64,000 nt of DNA from Sphingomonas corticis (GTDB lineage Bacteria > Pseudomonadota > Alphaproteobacteria > Sphingomonadales > Sphingomonadaceae), in NCBI RefSeq assembly GCF_012035195.1, contig NZ_JAAVJH010000006.1, positions 62,001 to 126,000 of the forward strand, read 5' to 3'. Position 1 is the stretch's first letter. Each line of letters starts with the position of its first letter. Positions 1 through 11,599 of this stretch are shown one piece after another. The notes under the pieces were generated by a model. The model was not told the origin of the DNA. It worked only from the letters and a program-made list of their open reading frames with translations, and did not search any database. Made by a program: the position numbers and the translations under genes.

Positions 1-65
1 CCGCCGCGCTCGCCGTGTCCGCGCTCGGCTTCCTCGTGCTGTTGCCGCGGCTGGAACGGCGATAA
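1..65 (+). CDS. C-terminal tail of a membrane protein (partial)
   Basis: Reading in the third frame gives a short hydrophobic tail ending PRLERR before TAA at 63-65. The gene begins outside the window. The run of Ala, Leu, Val and Phe followed by a basic end would fit the last membrane helix of a transporter such as an MFS protein, but only about 20 residues are visible, so the family is a guess. Confidence 0.45.
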   Translation, partial: AALAVSALGFLVLLPRLERR

Positions 66-71
66 CGATAT

Positions 72-111
72 TGACACCTATGTCAGCGATCATCTATTGA
101 CAATCGTGTCA
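72..111. promoter_or_regulatory. Two tandem palindromes TGACA-N4-TGTCA
   Basis: TGACACCTATGTCA (72-85) and TGACAATCGTGTCA (98-111) are two copies of the same palindrome, centre to centre 26 bp, each preceded by T so that TTGACA is also formed. They lie just before the Coq4-family start codon. The shape fits a paired operator for a dimeric repressor such as a TetR-type protein; no such regulator gene is visible in the window, so the binding protein is unknown. Confidence 0.5.
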
Positions 112-126
112 GCAAGGATCCGTGCC

Positions 127-906
127 ATGGCCAAGCTTCCCCCGTTTCCGGACACCAGCGGCCGCCGCGACTGGGGCACCGCGTTCGACGCGATCCGCAA
201 GCTGTTGGCGAACGGCGACGACACCACGCAGGTCTTCCGCATCATGCGCGCGCTCAACGTCGGCAACGCGCCGCAGAATTACGCGCGGCTGATCGCCACG
301 GCGAAGGGGGGCCGCATCGCGCACGATCAGGTGGAACTGGCGGAGCGTTTTTCCGACCCCGCCTTCGTCGCGTCCTTCGCGCCCGGCACCGTCGGCGCGG
401 CCTATCGCCACTTCCTCGAGAGCACGGGCTATTCCGCCGACGGCCTGGTCGAGGTGAGCAAGCTGGAGCCGGGCGAGGACGACCTGGCGCATCCCTATGC
501 CTGGATGGGCCGCCGCATCCGCGACACGCACGACATCTGGCACGTCCTCACCGGCTATCAGGCGGACGAGAGCCTGGGCGAGGCGTGCCTGGTCGCGTTC
601 AGCTACGCGCAGGTCGGCGGTCTCGGCTGGGCCTTCATCGGCGGCGCCGCGGCGCTGAAGAGCCTGAAGGTGACGGGCGGCACGCTGTTCGCGAGGGCGG
701 TGGTGGAGGGCTATCGTCACGGTCGCGCCGCGAAGTGGATTTCCGGCGAGGATTACCTGACGCTCCTGCACGAGCCGATCGAGGACGTGCGTCGCCGGCT
801 CAACATCAAGGAGCCGGTGCTGTACCGCCGCGCGCAGCGCGAGCTGGGACCGGCGATGGCCTCCTATCTGAGCGCCCGGCGCGAGGAGCAGCAGCTGGCG
901 GCGTGA
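127..906 (+). CDS. Coq4-family protein (ubiquinone biosynthesis)
   Basis: A 259-residue protein of the Coq4 family. In mitochondria and alphaproteobacteria Coq4 works in ubiquinone synthesis, originally as an organiser of the Coq complex and more recently linked to C1 decarboxylation and hydroxylation of the ring. The family signature HDxxH...E is visible as H135-D-I-W-H139 followed by GY and E152. I chose ATG 127 because AAGGA sits 8 nt upstream; a TTG at 97 in the same frame falls inside the second palindrome and has no ribosome site. It is followed 49 bp later by recF on the same strand. Family assignment is good; the exact step is inferred from the family. Confidence 0.8.
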   Translation: MAKLPPFPDTSGRRDWGTAFDAIRKLLANGDDTTQVFRIMRALNVGNAPQNYARLIATAKGGRIAHDQVELAERFSDPAFVASFAPGTVGAAYRHFLESTGYSADGLVEVSKLEPGEDDLAHPYAWMGRRIRDTHDIWHVLTGYQADESLGEACLVAFSYAQVGGLGWAFIGGAAALKSLKVTGGTLFARAVVEGYRHGRAAKWISGEDYLTLLHEPIEDVRRRLNIKEPVLYRRAQRELGPAMASYLSARREEQQLAA

Positions 907-955
907 CATCGCGGCGGGGTGACGGCCGGCCACGCGGCGCCTACATCCCCGCGCG

Positions 956-2002
956 ATGCTCTCGCGGCTGGTCCTCACCGATTATCGCAGCCACGCCGCG
1001 CTGACGATCGCGCCGGCGCGCGACTTCGTCGTGCTGACGGGTCCCAATGGCGCGGGCAAGACCAACGTGCTGGAGGCGGTGTCGCTGCTCGCGCCCGGGC
1101 GCGGGCTGCGCCGGGCGGCGCTGTCCGACATGGCGCGGCACGACGGGGACGGCGGCTTCGGCGTCGCCGCCACGCTGGGCGACGCGGTGGAGCTGTCCAC
1201 CGGCACGCTGGCGAGCGCGCCCGAGCGCCGCGTGGTGCGCGTCAACGGCGCCGCCGCCCCTGCCGCCGCCTTGGCCGAGCGGGCGGCGATCCTGTGGCTC
1301 ACCCCGGCGATGGACCGGCTGTTCGTGGAGCCCGCGGGGGAGCGGCGCCGCTTCCTCGACCGGCTGACGCTCGCGCTCGCCCCCACGCACGCCACCCACG
1401 CCGCGCGCTACGACGCGGCGATGCGCGACCGCAACCGCGTGCTGGCGGACGAGCGGCCCGACGCCGACTGGCTCGCCGCGCTGGAGGCGCAGATGGCGCG
1501 CCACGGCGCCGCGCTCGATGCCGCGCGGCGCGACACGGTCGCCGCGCTCGACGCCGCGCTGGCGGGGACGCCGGGCGGCGATTTCCCGCGCGCCGCGCTC
1601 GCGCTGGAGGGGTGGGAGGGCGACGAGCCCGCGCTGCTCGACGCGCTGGCGCGGTCGCGCGCGCGCGACGCGGCGGCGGGCCGCGCGCTGGTCGGCCCGC
1701 ATCGCGTCGACCTGGTCGTCACCCATGTCGAGAAGGCGCGCGCCGCCGCCCACGCCTCCACCGGGGAGCAGAAGGCGCTGCTGCTCGGCATCGTCCTCGC
1801 GCACGCTGCGCTGGTGGCGGCGCGGCGGCGGACGCGCCCGCTGCTGCTGCTGGACGAAGTCGCCGCCCATCTCGACCCGGCGCGCCGTGCCGCGCTGTTC
1901 GCGCGGCTTCGCGGCATGGGGCAGGTGTGGATGACCGGCACGGAGCCCGCACTTTTTGCGACCCTGCCCGACGAGGCGCAGACCACGCGCCTCCTGCTCT
2001 GA
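956..2002 (+). CDS. recF: DNA replication and repair protein RecF
   Basis: RecF is an SMC-like ATPase that helps load RecA at single-strand gaps together with RecO and RecR. The 348-residue protein starts [13 protein letters not shown], the usual RecF N-terminus, has a Walker A GPNGAGKT at 29-36, the region around [17 protein letters not shown] that corresponds to the ABC signature, and a Walker [13 protein letters not shown] near residue 299. Length matches bacterial RecF (about 350-380). gyrB lies about 4 kb downstream, so the classical recF-gyrB neighbourhood is loosened by an outer-membrane protein and two transporters. Confidence 0.95.
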   Translation: MLSRLVLTDYRSHAALTIAPARDFVVLTGPNGAGKTNVLEAVSLLAPGRGLRRAALSDMARHDGDGGFGVAATLGDAVELSTGTLASAPERRVVRVNGAAAPAAALAERAAILWLTPAMDRLFVEPAGERRRFLDRLTLALAPTHATHAARYDAAMRDRNRVLADERPDADWLAALEAQMARHGAALDAARRDTVAALDAALAGTPGGDFPRAALALEGWEGDEPALLDALARSRARDAAAGRALVGPHRVDLVVTHVEKARAAAHASTGEQKALLLGIVLAHAALVAARRRTRPLLLLDEVAAHLDPARRAALFARLRGMGQVWMTGTEPALFATLPDEAQTTRLLL

Positions 2003-2020
2003 ATCAAGTGGGTTTCCTTG

Positions 2021-2064
2021 GTTTCTTACAATTGCCCTTCTTCTCGCGAAGACTTGTAAGAAAC
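2021..2064. repeat. 11-bp perfect inverted repeat between recF and the porin-like gene
   Basis: GTTTCTTACAA (2021-2031) is exactly inverted as TTGTAAGAAAC (2054-2064), with a 22-nt loop holding a smaller CTTC-TCGC-GAAG stem. It begins 18 nt after the recF stop. No T-run follows, so it is not a standard intrinsic terminator; it could be an operator or a 5'-leader stem-loop of the next gene. Confidence 0.55.
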
Positions 2065-2164
2065 TGAAGGTTTCACCTCTCCGGCGGACGGATGCTTCCG
2101 CTTTACGGGGTCGTTTCTTCTTCGTAATCGATCCGCATTGGGGACTTTGTATCCGGGGGGATCG

Positions 2165-3511
2165 ATGAACGGGACGACGTACGTGCGCGCGGCGCTGGCG
2201 CTGGGCACCGCGCTGGGGGCGATCGGAACTGCGCAGGGGCAGGCCATTCCGAATTACGGCAATTACGAGGAACTGCGCGGCACGTTCCGCGTCGGTGTGA
2301 ACGTGACCAACGCGCTGAACAACTTCAACGATCAGGACGCGTTCGACCAGTCGGACATCGACGGCATCATCGACTATCTCGATCCGTTCGAGCTGTCCGG
2401 CCGCATCGGGCCGCTCAACACGCAGACGGCGGCGATCGACGCGGTGTTCGACGTCCGCGGCGCCTTCGGCCGCGGCGGCTACGCGCAGAACAGCCCGGTG
2501 CTGAACATCCGCGTCGTGCTGCCCGACGGCAACACCTTCGTGAACAAGAACGGCGACACCTGCTCCTTCACCTACAACGGCGCGACGCGGCAGGATTCGT
2601 TCGACCTGTTCGACGCCGCGGTGGACGACGACGATTCACCCACCTCGCGCGCGCTGCTGTCGTGCCTGACGGGGGCGCTGGTCCGCTCCTCGCCGGTCGA
2701 TCCGCTGGCGGGCAACCCGGGCAGCCTGCAGTCCGCGCTCGCGCGCGGCGCGCTCGATTTCACCAACGGCGATTCGGCGATCGAGGAGCAGGGGGCGGAC
2801 GGCGCCAATGCGGCGGGCGATCCCTGGATCGTCGGCGCCAGCTACGGCTTCGGCAACGCCGGCCGCTTCGACCTGACGCGGATCGACGCGCGCATCGCCC
2901 GCGGCTTCCGCGTGGGCGAGGGCGGGCGCAGCCGGCTGAAGGTGGACCTGCCGTTCAGCTACACGCGGATCAACGGCACCGCGGCCTACACCGGCCAGCT
3001 CGCGATCGGCCTGGAGATGCCGGTCGGTCGAAATTTCTCGATCGAGCCGCGGATCGGCTATGGTGCCACCGGTTCGGCGGAGATCGGGCAGGTGGGTCAT
3101 ATCGCGCAAGGGTCGATCGCGGCACGCTACGTCCTGGCCGGGCTGGGGCGCGGCCGGCTCGTGCTCGGCGCGATGGGCGGCTACTCGCAGACGCTGGGCA
3201 CGCCCTTTACCGACCTCGATCTCGATCCCGGGCTGAAGAACGGCGTGTTCCGCGGCGGCGCGGCCTATGAAACGCCGATCACGCTGCGCGCGGGCGGCCG
3301 CTCGCTGTCGGTGCGGGGCAGCTACAGCTACACGCAATATACCGGCGACGACCTGTTCAATAACAACTTCCACGAATTCACGCTGTCCGCGGGCCTGCGC
3401 ACGCGCGAGGAGCAGGTGCGGGGCCTGCGCGATGTCGTGCGCTTCAACCTGTCGACCATCCAGGCGAGCGGCTACGAGCAATATACAATTGGCCTCGGTT
3501 TCCGGTTCTGA
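2165..3511 (+). CDS. Outer-membrane beta-barrel protein, uncharacterised
   Basis: A 448-residue exported protein. The N-terminus is a signal peptide (MNGTTYVRAALALGTALGAI) with a likely cut after AQGQA near residue 28. The C-terminal half (from about residue 225) has alternating aromatic and polar residues typical of membrane strands, and the last residue is Phe within YTIGLGFRF, the BAM recognition signal of outer-membrane barrels. The N-terminal 200 residues look like a separate surface or periplasmic domain. ATG 2165 is preceded by GGGGGG. I do not recognise a substrate; it could be an autotransporter-like or porin-like protein. The next gene's start overlaps its end. Confidence 0.75.
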   Translation: MNGTTYVRAALALGTALGAIGTAQGQAIPNYGNYEELRGTFRVGVNVTNALNNFNDQDAFDQSDIDGIIDYLDPFELSGRIGPLNTQTAAIDAVFDVRGAFGRGGYAQNSPVLNIRVVLPDGNTFVNKNGDTCSFTYNGATRQDSFDLFDAAVDDDDSPTSRALLSCLTGALVRSSPVDPLAGNPGSLQSALARGALDFTNGDSAIEEQGADGANAAGDPWIVGASYGFGNAGRFDLTRIDARIARGFRVGEGGRSRLKVDLPFSYTRINGTAAYTGQLAIGLEMPVGRNFSIEPRIGYGATGSAEIGQVGHIAQGSIAARYVLAGLGRGRLVLGAMGGYSQTLGTPFTDLDLDPGLKNGVFRGGAAYETPITLRAGGRSLSVRGSYSYTQYTGDDLFNNNFHEFTLSAGLRTREEQVRGLRDVVRFNLSTIQASGYEQYTIGLGFRF

Positions 3512-4787
3512 TCGATCCGGTGACCCCGGCGCCGCTCGCACGGGCGAGTGGCGCCGCGGCTGGCCGCTGGTCGCCGCCGGGATGCTCGCGGCGGCGATCG
3601 GGCCGGGATTGTTCCAGAACCTGTCCAGCCTGTTCACGCCCGGGCTGGAGGCGTCGTTCGGCTGGACCCGCGGGCAGATCTCCACCGCCGCCGGGCTCGC
3701 GCTGGTCGCAGCGGCGGTGGCGCCCTTCGTCGGGCGCGTCGCCGACCGGGTCGGGCTGCGTCCGGTCATCGTCGCCACCATGCTGCTGCTCGGCGCCGGC
3801 TACGCCGCACTGGCCACGATGAGCGGGGCGATGTGGCAATATCAGCTGGGCGTGGTGGCGCTGGTGCTGGCGGTCCCGGGGACGAGCAGCCTCGTCTATG
3901 GCAAGCTGATCGCGGGCGCGTTCGTCCGGCATCGCGGGCTCGCGCTCGCGGTGTCGACCGCGGGCCTCTCGGTCGCCACCATCCTGGCGCCGCCCGTGAT
4001 CGGCGCGGTGATCGCCGCCCGCGGGTGGCGCGGCGGCTTCGCCGCGCTGTCGGTGGTGGCGGTCGCCGTCGCCCTGCCGCTGATCCTGCTGGCGCTGCGC
4101 CGCGCCGCCGCCGGGCCGACCCGGCCCGATCCCGCGTCCGACCCGTCCGGCGCCGCGGCGGAGCCGCCCGTCACCGGCGTCACCGCGGCGGAGGCGCGGC
4201 GCGACCGGCGCTTCTGGCAGGTCGTGCTGTCCGCCGCGCTGGTCAACGGCGCCACCACCGGTCTCGTCACGCAGATCGTGCCGCTGGGGCTGGAGCGCGG
4301 GCTCGGCGCCGGGCAGGCGGCGCTGCTGCTTACCGCCTTCGGCGCCAGTGCCATCGCGGGGCGGCTGCTGATCGGCCTGCTGATCGACCGGCTGCGTCCG
4401 CAACCCGTGGCGGCCGGCTTCGCCCTCGTCTCCGCACTCGCCTTCGCGCTGCTGGCCGCCGGGATCGGCGGGCTTGCGCCGCTGCTGCTGCTGGTCTTCC
4501 TCGCCGGGCTGATGAACGGGGCGGAGAACGACCTGCTGCCCTTCCTCACCGCGCGCCTGTTCGGCCTGCGCGCCTATGCGGAGATCTTCGGCACCGGGAT
4601 GCCCGTGGCGCTGGTCGGCACGGGGATCGGCGTGGTCGGCTTCGGGCGGCTGCACGATGCCTATGGCGACTATCGCCTCGCGCTGCTGGTCGGCGCGGGG
4701 GCACTGGTGGCGGCGGGGCTGTGCTTCCTGACGCTGGGCGACCGCGCGCTGCCCGAACTGCGCACGGTCGCCGCCCCGCCGGACTGA
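3489..4787 (+). CDS. MFS transporter (first of a tandem pair)
   Basis: A 432-residue major facilitator with about 12 hydrophobic segments. The loop between helices 2 and 3 carries GRVADRVGLRP, the MFS motif A (GxxxDRxGxRP). The best start is TTG 3489, which overlaps the end of the upstream barrel gene by 23 bp; no in-frame ATG precedes the first conserved block [10 protein letters not shown]. The substrate is unknown; the overall look is of the oxalate/formate or monocarboxylate branch. It is a clear paralogue of the next gene: both share [19 protein letters not shown] and [15 protein letters not shown]. Confidence 0.8.
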   Translation: MASVSGSDRSGDPGAARTGEWRRGWPLVAAGMLAAAIGPGLFQNLSSLFTPGLEASFGWTRGQISTAAGLALVAAAVAPFVGRVADRVGLRPVIVATMLLLGAGYAALATMSGAMWQYQLGVVALVLAVPGTSSLVYGKLIAGAFVRHRGLALAVSTAGLSVATILAPPVIGAVIAARGWRGGFAALSVVAVAVALPLILLALRRAAAGPTRPDPASDPSGAAAEPPVTGVTAAEARRDRRFWQVVLSAALVNGATTGLVTQIVPLGLERGLGAGQAALLLTAFGASAIAGRLLIGLLIDRLRPQPVAAGFALVSALAFALLAAGIGGLAPLLLLVFLAGLMNGAENDLLPFLTARLFGLRAYAEIFGTGMPVALVGTGIGVVGFGRLHDAYGDYRLALLVGAGALVAAGLCFLTLGDRALPELRTVAAPPD

Positions 4788-4841
4788 GCGGGCAAACTTT
4801 CGCCCTTTCGCGCTGGCGCTTTGGCGCTAGGCTCCCGCGCC

Positions 4842-8698
<3,857 letters not shown>

Positions 8699-8702
8699 CG
8701 GG

Positions 8703-8707
8703 CCGTC
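8703..8707. repeat. Target-site duplication, left copy (CCGTC)
   Basis: CCGTC lies immediately before the first base of the left transposon end and is repeated exactly at 39924-39928 after the right end. A 5-bp duplication is the hallmark of Tn7-family transposition (TnsB strand transfer with 5-nt stagger). Confidence 0.92.
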
Positions 8708-8771
8708 TGCTCACGAAACCAATTGTCTTCCAAAGCAAACCAATAGCCTACGAACCTGAAATCAATAAGCT
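8708..8771 (+). repeat. Left transposon end with three TnsB-site-like repeats
   Basis: Three direct copies of a 15-bp motif: CGAAACCAATTGTCT (8714-8728), GCAAACCAATAGCCT (8735-8749) and TGAAATCAATAAGCT (8757-8771), spaced 21 and 22 bp, about two helical turns. They are inverted relative to the right-end set. By analogy with Tn7 these are the sites where TnsB assembles on the end. From 8772 to 9035 I see no gene. Confidence 0.88.
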
Positions 8772-9035
8772 GCAGAAATGGAGTTCGTGACGGACCCTAC
8801 TCTCCTCTGGGCGTTGCATACTCGCGTCCGCAGCGCGCGAAAGTGGCATCTAACGATGTGAAGACGCTAGCATCGCACACCTTACTAGCCGGGCCAGTGC
8901 GCACTTCGTCTTTCATTGGTTTAACCTCAGCCTGTCGCAATTGCTGCCGCGGCCCAACCGCAAAGCCCATAAGTTTTAGATCGCTGTCGCACGCCACAAG
9001 CTCGCGGCAGCGAATATTGCACCGCCCCCCGCGCA

Positions 9036-9650
9036 CTACGATTGCCGAAAGGGGAAAAGGAGCGGATCGGTCGCCTGCATCGGGGATACCGACTGCCGCG
9101 ACAGGTTGGCCACTCGGTTGAGTAGCTGCCGCCCCGGGGTGGCCAAGGGCAGCGGGTCAGCCGGGACCAGACGAAGGTCGTCAGCGCGTCGGACCATCCC
9201 CCACGACACCATCGTCTTGAAGCAGTAGCTCGTCGCCTGGTCGATCGTGGTCCGCTTGCCGTGGAGCTCGAACATCCGCCGGTGGACCTCGCCGGCGGTG
9301 CAGCTGCCCTGCAGGCGAAGCAGGCGGCCGAGGTTCTCGGCCACCTGTCGGAAATACGGATAGGCGCAGACGGCGACGGCTTCGAAAGCCGCGACCCGAT
9401 CGGCGTGGCCGCCGATCGCCAGGACCGCGGCCTCGACTGCGACTTCGCGTCGGGGCGCATCCTGCGGCTGCCACATGCGGTTGAGGATGCCGACCACCTT
9501 GCGCTGCACCTGAAGCCCGGAAATGTCGCCAGCCAAGCGCGAACGAAGCGCGTCCTCGGTGGCCTCGCCGCGCACCACCGCGGCCGCGATCTCCATCCAG
9601 TCGGCATCGACGAAGCGATCGATGCCGATGCGGGGGGATGCGGTGCTCAA
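9036..9650 (-). CDS. brxA: BREX type 3 component, BrxA-like
   Basis: A 204-residue protein starting at TTG 9650, whose first bases overlap the pglZ stop (TTGA), so translation is coupled. It occupies the last position of the operon, where canonical type 3 BREX has brxA. Visible features are a helical N-terminal half (RFVDADWMEIAAAVVRGEATEDALRSRL would be one helical block) and a C-terminal half that reads like a winged helix (AGEVHRRMFELHG...YCFKTMVSWGMVRRADDLRL). E. coli BrxA is a small DNA-binding winged-helix protein needed for BREX defence in some settings. The assignment rests more on position and fold impression than on a diagnostic motif. Confidence 0.65.
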   Translation of the reverse strand: MSTASPRIGIDRFVDADWMEIAAAVVRGEATEDALRSRLAGDISGLQVQRKVVGILNRMWQPQDAPRREVAVEAAVLAIGGHADRVAAFEAVAVCAYPYFRQVAENLGRLLRLQGSCTAGEVHRRMFELHGKRTTIDQATSYCFKTMVSWGMVRRADDLRLVPADPLPLATPGRQLLNRVANLSRQSVSPMQATDPLLFPFRQS

Positions 9651-11599
9651 GACTTTTCCTTCCTGGAGATGGTGACGAACGGGACGATGACCTCCTCGAG
9701 GGATGTTCCGCCATGGACGACGGCGCGCCGTCCGTCCGGGATGAACGCGCGCCCGTGCGGAGCGAAGAGCGGCTTGTAGGCTTCCGGAAGTCCCCCGGGC
9801 TGGAGGATGCGCGTGCCGGGGATCGACGTCGCAGCTTTCTGCCTCAGAGCGTCGCTGTCGTAGATGCGCGCCCGCTCGCCGCGTTCCTCGGCGCTGCTTC
9901 CTTCCGACGGACGACCCATGCCGACGACGTCGACGTTGCCGTGGTCGGCCGTGACGTAGATCCGATAACCGGCGTCGAGAAGCGCGGCGACGAGCCGGTC
10001 CCATTCGCCGAGGCCGAGCCAGTGCTCGATGCGGCCGACGAGACTGGCTTTCCCGAAGAGCTCGCCGTGCAGCATCTCGTCGATCGTATCGACGACGAGG
10101 CCGATCACCTCCGCGCCGTCCGAGACCGGTCCGTCGATGACGGCGTCCGTCGAGCCGGGGTGGCCGAGCCCCTTGGCGTAGTGGATCTGGCCGTCGACGA
10201 GACCTTCGTTAAGCCAGAAGCGGCGCCAGGAAGCAGGCTCGGGCGACGTGCTGCCGATGGCCTTCGCGAAGGCCCGTGGCTGATCGCCGGTGAAGATCGC
10301 CTGGCGCGATACGCCCGTCACCGTCGGCAGCCAGGCGAAGCATGATTTCGTGTCGATGAGGACGTCGTCGCGGGTGGCGCGGAGCCGCCGCTCGAGGATC
10401 ATCCATTGGTCGAGGGCGATGCCGTCAACCACGATCAGCGCCTGACGCCGCTCGCCGAGACGCCGGCGATGCGCCATGTGCGGTGCGACCTGATGAACGA
10501 TCGACGGTGCGGTCGCGAAGCTGTTCGAACTCAGACCGTCGAAGGATGCGGACAGCCACTGGAAGAGCGCGCCGTCGATCGCGGGCGCGATCGCGGCCAT
10601 CGGATCCGACGTCGTCTCCGCGGATGTCTGGAGCGTCCGCCCCGCGTCGATGATCTCCGCGTGCCGGATGGCGAACCGGAGCCAATCTCCATGGGTCGCA
10701 TCGTCCGCCGGAATCTCGTGGCTGAGCAGATCGATCCGTTTCCTGGCCAGCGACCTGGCGGCGTCCTGGTCCTCCACCATGCCGATGAGCATCCAGCTCG
10801 GGACCGACGCAGGGACCTGCTCGACTTGGGCCGGGGCGATGGTGCCATCGAGCACCATGCTGTCCAGGTTCACCCGGATGCCGGGCAGCGCGAACGGGAT
10901 GATGTCGGGTGCCGGCTCCTCATCTCGCGAGACGGCTTGCGCGAACCGGTTCCAGTCCCGCTGCACACGATCGACGAAGGCGGCGGGGTCGCCGAGCATC
11001 AGCGTCGCATCGACGACGGACATGCCGTCCGGGCGACAGGCTCGCGACGCGACGTGTTCAGCTAGCGGTTTCGGCAGCGGCGAATCGCGGAAGAACAGGT
11101 CGAACGCCTGCTCCCACAGGTCGGTCGGCTTCCGCATGAGCCCGGGGACGACCCTATACAGGTTCGTCGCCAGAAAGTCCCTAGTGGCCACGGTGCCCAT
11201 GACGGGGATGGACGGGCGGTCGGAAAGTATCTGCCACAGGTCGTCGTAGCGCTCCGGTCCGACGGCGCGCACCGCGTTAGCGTCGAGGGCGCCAAATATC
11301 TCCGCGATCGAGAGGCTGACGTGACGCGACTGGTCCAGCACATCCCAGGGGACGATGCTGCGGGCATCGCCCCGGACATGCACGATGAACGCGGCGTCTT
11401 CCTGAGCCGATGCGATGTCAGTCTCGTAGCGCTGTCGGAACACGAGCGGGTCCCGGTAGCTGATCAACTCGAAGCCGCGTCCCGCAAGGACCCCGGCGAC
11501 GGTGGGCGCGAGCAGTATTTCGTCCGGGTCGCTCACAGCCCAAAGCCGGCTGAACTCCCGCTGGAACGGCGCGGTCACGTGTTCGGACCAAGCGGTCAT
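9647..11599 (-). CDS. pglZ: BREX protein PglZ, alkaline phosphatase-like
   Basis: A 650-residue PglZ-domain protein, one of the two hallmark BREX proteins (with BrxC/PglY). PglZ has an alkaline phosphatase/sulfatase fold with metal ligands; recent work on other members shows nuclease activity. The C-terminal half has the expected metal-site strings: ALIVVDGIALDQW, the segment TGVSRQAIFTGDQP, and YVTADHGNVDVVG followed by VVHGGTSLEEVIVPF. The N-terminal 300 residues are the helical region usual for the family. ATG 11599 overlaps the brxHII stop (ATGA) and the stop overlaps the next start. The protein seems complete. Confidence 0.9.
   Translation of the reverse strand: MTAWSEHVTAPFQREFSRLWAVSDPDEILLAPTVAGVLAGRGFELISYRDPLVFRQRYETDIASAQEDAAFIVHVRGDARSIVPWDVLDQSRHVSLSIAEIFGALDANAVRAVGPERYDDLWQILSDRPSIPVMGTVATRDFLATNLYRVVPGLMRKPTDLWEQAFDLFFRDSPLPKPLAEHVASRACRPDGMSVVDATLMLGDPAAFVDRVQRDWNRFAQAVSRDEEPAPDIIPFALPGIRVNLDSMVLDGTIAPAQVEQVPASVPSWMLIGMVEDQDAARSLARKRIDLLSHEIPADDATHGDWLRFAIRHAEIIDAGRTLQTSAETTSDPMAAIAPAIDGALFQWLSASFDGLSSNSFATAPSIVHQVAPHMAHRRRLGERRQALIVVDGIALDQWMILERRLRATRDDVLIDTKSCFAWLPTVTGVSRQAIFTGDQPRAFAKAIGSTSPEPASWRRFWLNEGLVDGQIHYAKGLGHPGSTDAVIDGPVSDGAEVIGLVVDTIDEMLHGELFGKASLVGRIEHWLGLGEWDRLVAALLDAGYRIYVTADHGNVDVVGMGRPSEGSSAEERGERARIYDSDALRQKAATSIPGTRILQPGGLPEAYKPLFAPHGRAFIPDGRRAVVHGGTSLEEVIVPFVTISRKEKS

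Noticed and set aside
97..126. TTG 97 as start of the Coq4-family gene
   Set aside because: It falls inside an operator-like palindrome and lacks a ribosome site, while ATG 127 has AAGGA at 8 nt.
8843..9121. 92-residue plus-strand frame inside the left transposon end
   Set aside because: Runs antisense into the brxA-like gene, no ribosome site, no protein-like features.
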